From Desulfovibrio sp. (GTDB lineage: Bacteria; Desulfobacterota; Desulfovibrionia; Desulfovibrionales; Desulfovibrionaceae), in assembly GCA_022839785.1 (NCBI GenBank), contig JALHJW010000006.1, positions 107,272-171,271 on the forward strand: a stretch of 64,000 bases of DNA, given 5' to 3'. Positions 25,418 through 34,286 of this stretch are shown in pieces (within the stretch, counting starts at the first letter, position 1; each line of letters begins with the position of its first letter). The notes under the pieces were generated by a model that searched no databases, had not been told where the DNA came from, and saw only the letters and a program-made list of their open reading frames with translations. Made by a program: the position numbers and the translations under genes.

Positions 25418-26784
25418 GCCTGCTCCAGCCAGCGGGGCCCGACCTGGGTGATGCTGCCCGCGCCCAGGGTCAGCAGCAGGTCGCGGGGCCTGAGGATGCC
25501 GGACAGGCCCAGCAGCATCTCGTCCAGGCTCTGGTAGTACTCCACGCGCGTCTTGCTCACCTGCCGGATGCCCTGGGCCAGACTCTGGCCCGAGACGCCG
25601 GGGATGGGCGCTTCGGAGGCGGCGTAAATCTCGGTGAGGAGCAGCAGGTCGCAGCCCTCGAAGACCTTGCAGAAGTCGCCGAACAGGGCCTGGGTGCGGG
25701 TGAAGCGGTGCGGCTGAAACGCCACCACCAGACGGCGGTCCGGATAGCAGGTGCGGGCCGTCTCCAGGGTGGCCCTGATCTCGGCCGGGTGGTGGCCGTA
25801 GTCGTCCACCACGAGCACGCCGTGCTTCTCGCCCTTGAGTTCGAAGCGGCGTCCCACCCCGCCGAAACCGCCCAGGCCCTTCAGGATCATGTCCTTGGGC
25901 AGCCCCACCTCCAGGGCCACGCCGATGACGCCCAGGGCGTTCAGGATGTTGTGGCGGCCGGGCTGGTTCAGGGCCACGTCGGCCCAGTGCTCGCCGTCCA
26001 CCATGACCTTGAAGATGCCGCGCAGGCCCGTCTGCACGATCTGCGCCCGGATGCGGTTCTCCTTGCCGAAGCCGTAGGTCATGCAGCGGCGCTTGATGCG
26101 GGGAAGCAGCCGCCTCACGCCGGGATCGTCGCCGCAGACCACGTTCAGCCCCCAGAAGGGGATCTTGTTCATGAACTGGACGAAGGCCTCGTCGATCTCC
26201 GCGATTCCGCCCCTGTAGTGGTCCAGGTGGTCGGCATCCACGTTGGTGACCACGGTCAGGACCGGGGCCAGGCAGAGGAAGGAGCCGTCGGACTCGTCCG
26301 CCTCGGCGATGAGGTATTCGCCCTCGCCGAGATAGGCGTTGGAGCCGTACGCATTGAGGCGTCCGCCGATGATCACCGTGGGGTCGAAGCCCGCGGCGGC
26401 GAAGACCTCGGCCATGAGCGAGGTGGTGGTGGTCTTGCCGTGCGTGCCGGCGATGGCGATGCCCGAGCGCAGGCGCATCATCTCGGCCAGCATCTCGGCG
26501 CGCGGGATGACCGGCACGCCGCGCTCCCGCGCCACCTCCACCTCGGGATTGTCCTGGCCCACGGCCGTGGACTTGACCACCACGTCCACGTCCTCGGCCA
26601 CATTGGCCGGGCCGTGCCCGATGTAGACCGTGGCCCCGAGCTTCATCAGCCGCTTGGTGGCCGCGCCCATGGCGATGTCCGAGCCCGAGACCCGGTAGCC
26701 CTGGTTGAGCAGCACCTCGGCGATGCCGCTCATGCCCGCGCCGCCGATGCCGATCATGTGGATGTGCCTGACTTTGGTCTTCAT
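25414..26784 (-). CDS. murC: UDP-N-acetylmuramate-L-alanine ligase MurC
   Basis: 456 residues. Adds L-Ala to UDP-MurNAc with ATP. HMIGIGGAGMSGIAEVLLNQG is the UDP-binding loop of MurC, AGTHGKTTTTSLMAEV the ATP P-loop near residue 114, and ADESDGSFL the family acidic motif. VVDDYGHHPAEIRATLE marks the C-terminal domain. In this order murC directly follows murG, with 8 bp between them. Confidence 0.97.
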   Translation of the reverse strand: MKTKVRHIHMIGIGGAGMSGIAEVLLNQGYRVSGSDIAMGAATKRLMKLGATVYIGHGPANVAEDVDVVVKSTAVGQDNPEVEVARERGVPVIPRAEMLAEMMRLRSGIAIAGTHGKTTTTSLMAEVFAAAGFDPTVIIGGRLNAYGSNAYLGEGEYLIAEADESDGSFLCLAPVLTVVTNVDADHLDHYRGGIAEIDEAFVQFMNKIPFWGLNVVCGDDPGVRRLLPRIKRRCMTYGFGKENRIRAQIVQTGLRGIFKVMVDGEHWADVALNQPGRHNILNALGVIGVALEVGLPKDMILKGLGGFGGVGRRFELKGEKHGVLVVDDYGHHPAEIRATLETARTCYPDRRLVVAFQPHRFTRTQALFGDFCKVFEGCDLLLLTEIYAASEAPIPGVSGQSLAQGIRQVSKTRVEYYQSLDEMLLGLSGILRPRDLLLTLGAGSITQVGPRWLEQA

Positions 26785-26792
26785 GTCGTTCC

Positions 26793-27875
26793 TCAGGCCG
26801 CCAGGGCCACGCGCTCCAGTTCGTCCGCCACCGCCGAGGCCGCGTCCGGACGGCCCTCGCCGCGCGCCGCCGCGGCCATGGCCGCGAGGCGGTCCGGGCT
26901 CCGAACGAGTTCGCCGATCTCGCGCTCCAGCCGCTCCGGGGTCAGTTCCGGCTCGGGCAGCAGCACCGCGCCGCCGCGCGCGGCCAGATAGCGCGCGTTG
27001 ACCGTCTGGTGGTCGTGCGTGGCGAAGGGAAAGGGCACGAGCAGGGAGGGCAGGCCCGCCACGGTCAGCTCGGCCAGGGTCGTGGCCCCGGCGCGGGCCG
27101 TCACCAGGTCCGCCCAGGCGTAGGCCTCGGCCATGTCCTCGATGAACGGGGCCACGCGCGCACCGCCCGTCGCGGCGTACGCCTCCTGCATGCGGGAAAG
27201 ATCGAGCGCGCCGGTCTGGTGCCACAGCTCCACGCCCAGGCCGCGCAGCCTGGGCCAGGCCGTGGCCACGGCCGAGTTGAGCGCCCGCGCCCCCTGGCTG
27301 CCGCCCACCACGAGCAGACGCAGGCCCTGGTCCCGGCGTTCCGGCCGCGCCCGGTCGCGCAGCCCCAGGATGGCCGCGCGCACCGGATTGCCCGTGCGCG
27401 CCAGCTTGGCAGCGGGGAAGGCTCCGGTCTCGTCCGGGTAGGTCACGCAGACGCGGGAGGCGAAGCGCGCCAGCAGCCGGTTGGCCGCACCGGGCACCGA
27501 ATTCTGCTCGTGCACCACGGCGGGGATGCCCAGGGTGCGGGCGGCCAGTACCGGGCAGAAGCCCGCGTAGCCGCCGAAGCCAGCCACCACCTGCGGCCTG
27601 AAGTCCGCCAGCAGGCCACGCGCCTGCACGACCCCGCAGGCCAGCAACGCGGCCGCGGCCACGGCTTTCAAGCCCCGCCCGAGCACGCCGCGCACCTTGA
27701 GGGCCGCGAACCGCAGCCCGGCTTTCTCCGCCAGTCCGCCTTCCGGGCCGTAGGCCCCGCCGATGAAGAGAATCTCGGCGTCGGGCGCGCGGCGGCGCAA
27801 TTCCTCGGCCACGGACAGGGCCGGGAAGATGTGGCCGCCGGTGCCGCCGGTGGTCAGGACAGCGCGCCGGATCAT
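26793..27875 (-). CDS. murG: MurG, lipid II synthase
   Basis: 360 residues. Transfers GlcNAc from UDP-GlcNAc to lipid I on the cytoplasmic face. The N-terminal glycine-rich loop TTGGTGGHIFPALSVAEEL, GFGGYAGFCPVLAAR and VHEQNSVPGAANRLLARF are diagnostic. The C-terminal donor site is LLVVGGSQGARALN and ITARAGATTLAEL-type (VTARAGATTLAELTVAG). The start overlaps the ftsW stop by 4 bp. Confidence 0.96.
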   Translation of the reverse strand: MIRRAVLTTGGTGGHIFPALSVAEELRRRAPDAEILFIGGAYGPEGGLAEKAGLRFAALKVRGVLGRGLKAVAAAALLACGVVQARGLLADFRPQVVAGFGGYAGFCPVLAARTLGIPAVVHEQNSVPGAANRLLARFASRVCVTYPDETGAFPAAKLARTGNPVRAAILGLRDRARPERRDQGLRLLVVGGSQGARALNSAVATAWPRLRGLGVELWHQTGALDLSRMQEAYAATGGARVAPFIEDMAEAYAWADLVTARAGATTLAELTVAGLPSLLVPFPFATHDHQTVNARYLAARGGAVLLPEPELTPERLEREIGELVRSPDRLAAMAAAARGEGRPDAASAVADELERVALAA

Positions 27876-29038
27876 GCCGCCGCCCCCACCGGAGCCGCCG
27901 CGCCCACGGCGCTGCCCCCGGCCACGCGCAGTCCGGCGCGGCGCGAAAGGTTGAGAAGCAGCCCGAGACAGACGAAGGAAATGATCACCTGCGAGCCGCC
28001 GTAGCTCATGAAGGGCATGGGCACGCCCTTGGGCGGCACGGTGCCGAGCACCACGGCCAGGTTGAAGAGGCAGCCCAGGCCGAGGATGAGCGCCAGGCCG
28101 TAGGCCGTGAAGCGGTCGCGCAGGTCGTCCTGCTTGAGGGCGATGGTGAAGGCGCGCCAGAGCAGGATGCCGATGAGCAGGATGATCAGGCTCACGCCGA
28201 GGAACCCCGTCTCCTCGCCCACCACGGCCATGAGGAAGTCGTTGTGCGCCTCGGGCAGGAAGAAGAGCTTCTGCCGCCCCGCCCCCAGCCCCACGCCGAG
28301 GACCCGGCCCGAACCGAAGGCGTAGAGCGACTGCACCAGCTGGTAGCCCGAGGAGGCCGCCTCCTTGAAGGGATCGAGGAAGGCCAGGAAGCGCTTGAAG
28401 CGGTAGGGCGAGTGCAGCACCAGCATGACCGCGCCGCAGGCCGCGATGCCGAAGGTGGCGAAGAGATAGACGAAGCGGGTGCCCCCGGCCAGACACATCA
28501 GGAAGAGCAGGGCGCAGAGCATGGCCGCGCCGCCGAAGTCGGGCTGGGCCAGGAGCAGCACGCAGAGCAGTCCCGTGACAGCGAAGGGCGGGACGAAGCC
28601 GATGGCGAAGGAGCGCACCTTGTCCTGTTTGCCCGCGAAGAAGTAGGCGAGATAGAGCACCAGGGCCACCTTGGCGGGCTCCAGGGGCTGCAGCGAGAAG
28701 AAACCGAGGCGCAGCCAGCGCCGCGCGCCGTTGACCGAGACGCCGAGCGGCGAGAAGGCCGTGGCCGCGAAGAGCACGAGGACCAGCAGCAGCCAGAGGT
28801 AGGTCCCGCCGTACAGGACCGGGCGCGGCAGGGAGGCGCAGGCGATCATGGCCAGCAGGCCGATGCCGCAGAACAGGGCCTGGCGGTGGAAGAAGTGGTA
28901 CTTGGTTCCGTAGAACTTCTCGGCCATGATGCCCGAGGCGGAGAGGACCATGATCAGACCCGCGGCGGCCAGCAGGAGTCCGGCGGCCAGCAGCCACCAG
29001 TCCACTCCCTGCAGGTTGGCCTTCATCTCGCGGCTCAT
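27872..29038 (-). CDS. ftsW: FtsW, SEDS-family septal peptidoglycan glycosyltransferase
   Basis: 388 residues with about ten membrane helices. SEDS features: ARRWLRLGFFSLQPLEPAKVAL, LAQPDFGGAAMLCALLFLM (the catalytic Asp lies in AQPDFG) and GVPMPFMSYGGSQVIISFV. FtsW polymerises lipid II with FtsI at the septum. ATGA overlaps join it to murD upstream and murG downstream. FtsW rather than RodA is chosen from its position in the dcw cluster. Confidence 0.95.
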   Translation of the reverse strand: MSREMKANLQGVDWWLLAAGLLLAAAGLIMVLSASGIMAEKFYGTKYHFFHRQALFCGIGLLAMIACASLPRPVLYGGTYLWLLLVLVLFAATAFSPLGVSVNGARRWLRLGFFSLQPLEPAKVALVLYLAYFFAGKQDKVRSFAIGFVPPFAVTGLLCVLLLAQPDFGGAAMLCALLFLMCLAGGTRFVYLFATFGIAACGAVMLVLHSPYRFKRFLAFLDPFKEAASSGYQLVQSLYAFGSGRVLGVGLGAGRQKLFFLPEAHNDFLMAVVGEETGFLGVSLIILLIGILLWRAFTIALKQDDLRDRFTAYGLALILGLGCLFNLAVVLGTVPPKGVPMPFMSYGGSQVIISFVCLGLLLNLSRRAGLRVAGGSAVGAAAPVGAAA

Positions 29039-30327
29039 TGCAGCCCCTCGGCGATGCGCTTGAAGTCGTCGCCCCGCGCCTTGTAGTCCGTGTACAGGTC
29101 GAAGCTGGAGGTGCCCGGCGAAAGCAGGATCACGTCGCCCGCCTCGGCCTCGGAAAAGAGCCGCCGCACGGCGGGCTCCAGGGTCGGATGCCAGGAGACG
29201 GGCACGGCGTCCTTCCAGGCGGGCTCGAAGATCTCGCGGCTGGCGCCGAACAGGGCCACGGACCGGACGCGCTCCTTGAGCAGCGGGACCAGCGCGGCCG
29301 GATCGCCGCCCTTGTACTTGCCGCCCGCGAGCAGGCGGATGGGGCGGTCGAAGGAGAGCAGCGCCGCGGCCATGGCCTCGAAGGTGGTGGCCTTGGAATC
29401 GTCCACGAAGAGCACGCCGCGCTTCTCGGCCACACTCTGCAGCCGGTGGGCCTTGGGCTCGAAGGTCGCCACGGCGGCGCGGGCCTGCTCCTCGCTCACG
29501 CCGAAGGCCCGCACGGCCAGCCAGGCGGCCTCCATGTTGGCCTTGTTGTGCGGACCGATGAGCCTGGCCGCTGCGGCGAAGCGCTCGGTGGGCACGAAAT
29601 AGGTGCGCGAGGCCTTGGTGAAGCCGCGGCCCTCAAGCTCGTCCTTCATCTCCAACGGGGCGATGGCCAGATCCCGCGGCGTCTGGCGGGCGAAGATGTT
29701 GAGCTTGGCGGCGAGGTACTCCTCCATGTCCGCGTGCCAGTCCAGGTGGTTGGGCGAGAAGTTCAGCAGCACGGCCACCTGCGGCTTGAAGGAGCGGCAG
29801 TTCTGGAGCTGGAAGCTCGACACCTCCAGCACCACCACGTCGGCCGTCTCTCCCGAGACGAGATAGTCCGAGAGCGGGGTGCCGATGTTGCCGCCCAGGA
29901 AGACCTTTTTGCCCGCGTGCTCCAGCATGTGCGCGATGAGCGAAACCGTGGTGGTCTTGCCGTTGCTGCCCGTGACCGCGATGATCGGCTCGGCCAGGAA
30001 CCAGGAGGCCAGCTCCAACTCGGCCACGATCCTGTTCGCCGGAACGTCCGCCAGCACGGCGCCCAGGGAGGCGGCGGAGATGCCCGGGGAGAGCACGACC
30101 ATGTCCGCGCCCGCGAACTGCTCCGCGCGGTGCGCGCCGGACTCGAAGGCCACGCCGGTCTCGGCCGTGAAGGCCTTGACCGCCTCGCCCGGCTCGGCGC
30201 TGTCCAGGAGCCGCACGTCCGCCCCCAGGGCCAACAGCAGGCGCACGGCGGCCCGGCCCGAGGCTCCCGCCCCGACGACAACGGCCTTGTGCCCCTTCAG
30301 CTGGTCGTTGTGGATCAGTTCGCGCAT
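29035..30327 (-). CDS. murD: UDP-N-acetylmuramoyl-L-alanine-D-glutamate ligase MurD
   Basis: 430 residues. Adds D-Glu to UDP-MurNAc-L-Ala. AVVVGAGASGRAAVRLLLALG starts the N-terminal Rossmann domain, ITVTGSNGKTTT-type loop (IAVTGSNGKTTTVSLIAH) is the ATP site near residue 115, and VLLNFSPNHLDWHADMEEY carries the family HLDxH motif. VDDSKATTFEAMAAAL begins the C-terminal domain. It is coupled to ftsW by a 4-bp overlap. Confidence 0.97.
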   Translation of the reverse strand: MRELIHNDQLKGHKAVVVGAGASGRAAVRLLLALGADVRLLDSAEPGEAVKAFTAETGVAFESGAHRAEQFAGADMVVLSPGISAASLGAVLADVPANRIVAELELASWFLAEPIIAVTGSNGKTTTVSLIAHMLEHAGKKVFLGGNIGTPLSDYLVSGETADVVVLEVSSFQLQNCRSFKPQVAVLLNFSPNHLDWHADMEEYLAAKLNIFARQTPRDLAIAPLEMKDELEGRGFTKASRTYFVPTERFAAAARLIGPHNKANMEAAWLAVRAFGVSEEQARAAVATFEPKAHRLQSVAEKRGVLFVDDSKATTFEAMAAALLSFDRPIRLLAGGKYKGGDPAALVPLLKERVRSVALFGASREIFEPAWKDAVPVSWHPTLEPAVRRLFSEAEAGDVILLSPGTSSFDLYTDYKARGDDFKRIAEGLQ

Positions 30328-30339
30328 GTCCGTGCCTGC

Positions 30340-31416
30340 CTACCTGAGCTTGAGCGTGCTCAGCGCCACCAGGGCGAAGAGCACGGAGATGATCCAGAAG
30401 CGGATGATGATCTTGGACTCCGGGATGCCTTTCATCTCGAAGTGGTGGTGCAGCGGGGCCATGCGGAAGATGCGCTTGCCGCCGGTCATCTTGAAGTAGC
30501 CCACCTGCACGATGACCGAGAGGGTCTCGATGACGAAGAGGCCGCCGACCACGACCAGCAGGAGTTCCTGCTTGGCCATCACGGCCACGAAGCCGAGCGC
30601 GCCCCCGAGGGAGAGCGAGCCCACGTCGCCCATGAAGACCTGGGCGGGATAGGCGTTGAACCACAGGAACCCGAGGCCCGCGCCGAGCAGCGCGGCGCAG
30701 AAGACCGTGATCTCGCCCACGCCGGGCACGTAGGGGACTTGCAGGTAGTCGGCCATCTTCACGTTGCCCGCCACGTAGATGAACACGCCGAAGACCACGG
30801 CCGCCACCACCGTGGGCACGATGGCCAGACCATCCAGGCCGTCGGTGAGGTTCACGCCGTTGGACGCGCCGACCATGACCAGCACCGCGAAGGGGATGTA
30901 GAGCCAGAAGAGGTCGGGCTGGAAATGCTTGAAGAAGGGCACGGCCAGCTTGGTGGAGTACGCCGGGTCGTCCAGGAGCAGCCACACCGCCACCGCGCCG
31001 ATGGCGATCTGGCCGAGGAACTTGGCCTTGGCCGAGAGCCCCTTGTTCCGCTTCTTGCAGACCTTCAGCCAGTCGTCCCACAGCCCCACCGCGCCGAAGC
31101 CCAGGAAGACGAAGAGGGCCAGCCAGACGCGGGTGTTGGCGACGTCCGCCCAGAGCAGGGTGGCCGGGACGCAGGCGGCCATGATCAGCAGCCCGCCCAT
31201 GGTCGGCGTTCCGGCCTTTCCGGCATGGGCCTTGACGTCCTCGTGGATGCACTGGCCGCACTTGAGCTTGGTCAGCCAGCGGATCATCATCGGCCCGAAG
31301 GCGATGGCGATGATCAACGAGGTCAGGAAGGCGTAGATCGACCTGAAGGTGATGTAGCGGAAGACGTTCAGGACGCCGAACTGGTCGGACAGGGGATAGA
31401 GCAGGTTGTAGAGCAT
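30340..31416 (-). CDS. mraY: Phospho-MurNAc-pentapeptide transferase MraY
   Basis: 358 residues with about ten membrane segments. Makes lipid I from UDP-MurNAc-pentapeptide and undecaprenyl phosphate. Signature motifs: GTPTMGGLLI, GLWDDWLKVCKKRNKGLSAK (catalytic Asp pair), NLTDGLDGLAIVP and the HHHFEMKGIPESKI loop near the C-terminus. It begins directly where murF ends, with no spacer. Confidence 0.98.
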   Translation of the reverse strand: MLYNLLYPLSDQFGVLNVFRYITFRSIYAFLTSLIIAIAFGPMMIRWLTKLKCGQCIHEDVKAHAGKAGTPTMGGLLIMAACVPATLLWADVANTRVWLALFVFLGFGAVGLWDDWLKVCKKRNKGLSAKAKFLGQIAIGAVAVWLLLDDPAYSTKLAVPFFKHFQPDLFWLYIPFAVLVMVGASNGVNLTDGLDGLAIVPTVVAAVVFGVFIYVAGNVKMADYLQVPYVPGVGEITVFCAALLGAGLGFLWFNAYPAQVFMGDVGSLSLGGALGFVAVMAKQELLLVVVGGLFVIETLSVIVQVGYFKMTGGKRIFRMAPLHHHFEMKGIPESKIIIRFWIISVLFALVALSTLKLR

Positions 31417-32823
31417 CTAGGCGTCCCCTCCGGCGGCCGCGCGGGCGGCGCATACGGCCTCGGCCAGGCGCAGGAACTCCTCCATGCGGCAGGAGCGCGA
31501 CCCCTTGAACAGAACCACGCCCTCGGCAGGGACGGCCGCGGCCCAGGCCGCGGAGAAGGCGGCGGCGTCGGGGGCGACGGCGAAACGGCCGGGCCAGTCG
31601 CCGTTGCCCAGGCCCAGGCGCACGGACTCGGCCTGCGCCCCGCGCCAGATCACGGCGGACGCGGCATGGGCGGCGATGAAGCGGCCCAGTTCGCGGTGCT
31701 CCCCGGCCGCGCCCGCGCCCAGTTCGAGCATGTCGCCCAGCACCAGGATGAGGGAACGTCCCGCAGCCATCCGGGCGGCGCACTCCACGGCCCGGCGCAT
31801 GGACAGCGGATTGGCGTTGTAGGTGTCGTCGATGAGGGTCAGGCAGCCGGCCTCGCGGCAGCAGAAGCGGCCTTCCACGGAGACCGGCTCGGCAAGCGCC
31901 GCCGCCGTCTCGGCGGCGGGAAATCCGGCCAGCATGGCCACGGCGAAGACCGCCGCGACGTTCTCGGAAAAATGCTCCCCGGGATAGGGCAGTTCGCAGT
32001 CCAGCGCCTCGCCCCGGATGTCGAGTCGGAAACGACCCATGCCCGGCCCGGCGCCGTCCCGCCACAGACAGGTCACGTCGGCCGCGACATCCGCCCGGGT
32101 GGACAGGGAGACGAGGGCGCGGCGGTGCGCCAGTGCCGCCTCCCACAGTTCAGGGTAGCAGCGGTTGACCACCCCCGTGCCGCCTTCCCGCAGAAACCCG
32201 AGCAGCGCGGCCTTGGCGCGGGCCACGCCCTGCAGGCTGCCCAGCCCTTCCAGGTGGGCCGGTCCGATGTTGTGGACCACGGCCACGTCGGGCAGGGCCA
32301 CCGCGCCCAGCTCTTCCATGTCGCCCAGGCGGCTGATGCCCAGCTCCAGGACCCAGAAGTCCTCGCGGCCCGTGGCTTCGAGGATGGTCAGGGGCAGGCC
32401 GAGCTGGTTGTTGAAGTTCTTGTGGTTCCTGGCCACGGTGAAACGGCTCGACAGGACCTGGGCGACCATCTCCTTGAGCGTGGTCTTCCCCGCGGAGCCG
32501 GTCACGGCCACCACACGCGCCTTGGCGCGCAGCCGCGCCCAGCGGGCCAGGACGCCCAGGGCCGCGAGCACGTCCGGCGTCACCAGCACCGGGGCGGCCA
32601 CATCCGGCAGCGGGCGCGCCGCCAGGACGGCGGACGCGCCCCTGGCCACGGCTCCGGCCGCGAAATCGTGGCCGTCGGCCTTGCCGCCGGGCAGGCAGGC
32701 GAAGAGGTCGCCGGGACGCGCCTGACGGCTGTCCGCCACGGCGCGCAGCACGGCCACGCCGCCCGCTCCGTCCGGCAGGGGCGCGCCGATGGCGGCGGCG
32801 ATCTCGGCCAGGCTCAGGCGCAT
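31417..32823 (-). CDS. murF: UDP-MurNAc-tripeptide-D-Ala-D-Ala ligase MurF
   Basis: 468 residues. Adds D-Ala-D-Ala to the tripeptide precursor. VAVTGSAGKTTLKEMVAQVL is the ATP loop near residue 108, FNNQLGLPLTIL the MurF-type substrate segment, and LIDDTYNANPLSMRRAVE the C-terminal domain signature. It starts inside the murE end (10-bp overlap). The Ddl enzyme that makes its D-Ala-D-Ala substrate is not encoded in this cluster. Confidence 0.95.
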   Translation of the reverse strand: MRLSLAEIAAAIGAPLPDGAGGVAVLRAVADSRQARPGDLFACLPGGKADGHDFAAGAVARGASAVLAARPLPDVAAPVLVTPDVLAALGVLARWARLRAKARVVAVTGSAGKTTLKEMVAQVLSSRFTVARNHKNFNNQLGLPLTILEATGREDFWVLELGISRLGDMEELGAVALPDVAVVHNIGPAHLEGLGSLQGVARAKAALLGFLREGGTGVVNRCYPELWEAALAHRRALVSLSTRADVAADVTCLWRDGAGPGMGRFRLDIRGEALDCELPYPGEHFSENVAAVFAVAMLAGFPAAETAAALAEPVSVEGRFCCREAGCLTLIDDTYNANPLSMRRAVECAARMAAGRSLILVLGDMLELGAGAAGEHRELGRFIAAHAASAVIWRGAQAESVRLGLGNGDWPGRFAVAPDAAAFSAAWAAAVPAEGVVLFKGSRSCRMEEFLRLAEAVCAARAAAGGDA

Positions 32824-34286
32824 TCCAGGACCTCGCGCACCACGCGGGCGTCGTTGAAGGGAAATTTCAGTTCGCCGATCAGCTGGTACATCTCATGGCC
32901 CTTGCCCGCGATCACCAGCACGTCCTCGGGGGTCATCTCCTCCAAGGCCAGACGGATGGCCTCGCGCCGGTCCACCTCCTCGATGACCCGGGCGGCCCCG
33001 GCCAGGCCGGGCGTGACGTCCTCCATGATCCGGAACGGGTCCTCGCTGCGCGGGTTGTCCGAGGTCAGCACGGCCACGTCCGCCCAGGCGGCCACGGCCT
33101 TGCCCATCAGGGGCCGCTTGGTGCGGTCGCGGTCGCCGCCGCAGCCGAAGACGCAGTAGAGGCGGCGAGGACCGAGGTTCTTCACCGCGGAGAGCACGTT
33201 CTCCAGGGCGTCTGGGGTGTGCGCGTAGTCCACGAAAACGTTCAGCCCCTTCGGATTGGGCACCCGCTCCAGCCGTCCGGGCACGCCGTAGAAGTCGGCC
33301 AGGACCTTCATGCTCTTGAGCGGCATGCCCATGGCCAGCCCCGCGCCCACGGCGGCCAGCAGGTTCTGGGCGTTGTGCCGGCCCACCAGCGGCGAGCAGA
33401 GGTGGAGGACGCGGTCCTCCCAGAGAATCTCCATCTCCAGGCCCGCGGCCGTGGCCGAGAGCAGGCGGCCGTGCAGCGCCCTGAAGCGCCCCTCCGGCGG
33501 CTGGGTCAGGCCGTAGCCGATGGCTTCGCCCGGAATGGTCCGCAGCAGCATGGCGCAGGCCGGGTCGTCCCAGTTGAGCACGGCCACGCGGCCGGGCCTG
33601 GAGTACTCGGCGAAGAGCCGCGCCTTGGCCGCGAAATAGGCGTCCATGGTGCCGTGATAGTCCAGGTGGTCCTGGGTCAAGTTGGTCATCACGGCCACGT
33701 CGTAGTGCAGCCCGGCCACGCGCGCCTGGTCCAGGGAGTGGGACGAAACCTCCATGACCACGGCCTCGACGTCCACGCGGGCCATGTTGGCGAGCAGTTC
33801 GTGCAGCTTCCAGCAGTCCGGGGTGGTGAGCTGGGACTCGATGACCACGCCCGGCCAGCGGTAGCTGATGGTCCCCATGACGCCCGCCCGGCGGCTGTTG
33901 GCGGCCAGCAGGTATTCCACGAGGTAGCTCACCGTGGTCTTGCCGTTGGTCCCGGTGACGCCGACCAGCTTGAAGGGGTGCGCGGCGGTCCGGAAGTAGG
34001 CCGCGGCCAGCTCGCCCAGGGCGCGCGCGGGCTCGGGATGCAGGACCAGCTCGGCGGCGGCGTTCGCGGGCCAGTGCTCGGCGCTGCGCGCGACCACGAA
34101 GGCCGCGCCCCGCTCCAGAGCCTGGGGGATGAACGCGGCGCCGTCCACCTTGGCGCCGGGAATGGCCACGAAGACGTCCCCGGGCCTGACCTTGCCCGAG
34201 TGCGTCCAGACCATGAGCCCCCCGCCGACCTTGGCGAGCAGATCCGACCATTGCCTGTTCACGACCGCCATATCAGGATTCCGCAT
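32814..34286 (-). CDS. murE: UDP-MurNAc-L-Ala-D-Glu-meso-DAP ligase MurE
   Basis: 490 residues. Adds the third residue of the stem peptide. VTGTNGKTTVSYLVEYLL is the ATP loop and LTQDHLDYHGTMDAYFAAK the ligase motif. The amino-acid selector reads TSDNPRSEDPFRI: DNPR indicates meso-diaminopimelate, as in Gram-negative bacteria, rather than lysine. Start is at 34286, overlapping ftsI by 14 bp; an ATG at 34271, just past the ftsI stop, is an alternative. Confidence 0.96.
   Translation of the reverse strand: MRNPDMAVVNRQWSDLLAKVGGGLMVWTHSGKVRPGDVFVAIPGAKVDGAAFIPQALERGAAFVVARSAEHWPANAAAELVLHPEPARALGELAAAYFRTAAHPFKLVGVTGTNGKTTVSYLVEYLLAANSRRAGVMGTISYRWPGVVIESQLTTPDCWKLHELLANMARVDVEAVVMEVSSHSLDQARVAGLHYDVAVMTNLTQDHLDYHGTMDAYFAAKARLFAEYSRPGRVAVLNWDDPACAMLLRTIPGEAIGYGLTQPPEGRFRALHGRLLSATAAGLEMEILWEDRVLHLCSPLVGRHNAQNLLAAVGAGLAMGMPLKSMKVLADFYGVPGRLERVPNPKGLNVFVDYAHTPDALENVLSAVKNLGPRRLYCVFGCGGDRDRTKRPLMGKAVAAWADVAVLTSDNPRSEDPFRIMEDVTPGLAGAARVIEEVDRREAIRLALEEMTPEDVLVIAGKGHEMYQLIGELKFPFNDARVVREVLECA

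Noticed and set aside
29038..33159. 1373-codon plus-strand open frame across the mur genes
   Set aside because: High GC creates long antisense frames. It is composed of His, Gly, Glu and Arg repeats and has no family pattern, while murD, mraY, murF and murE on the other strand are clear.
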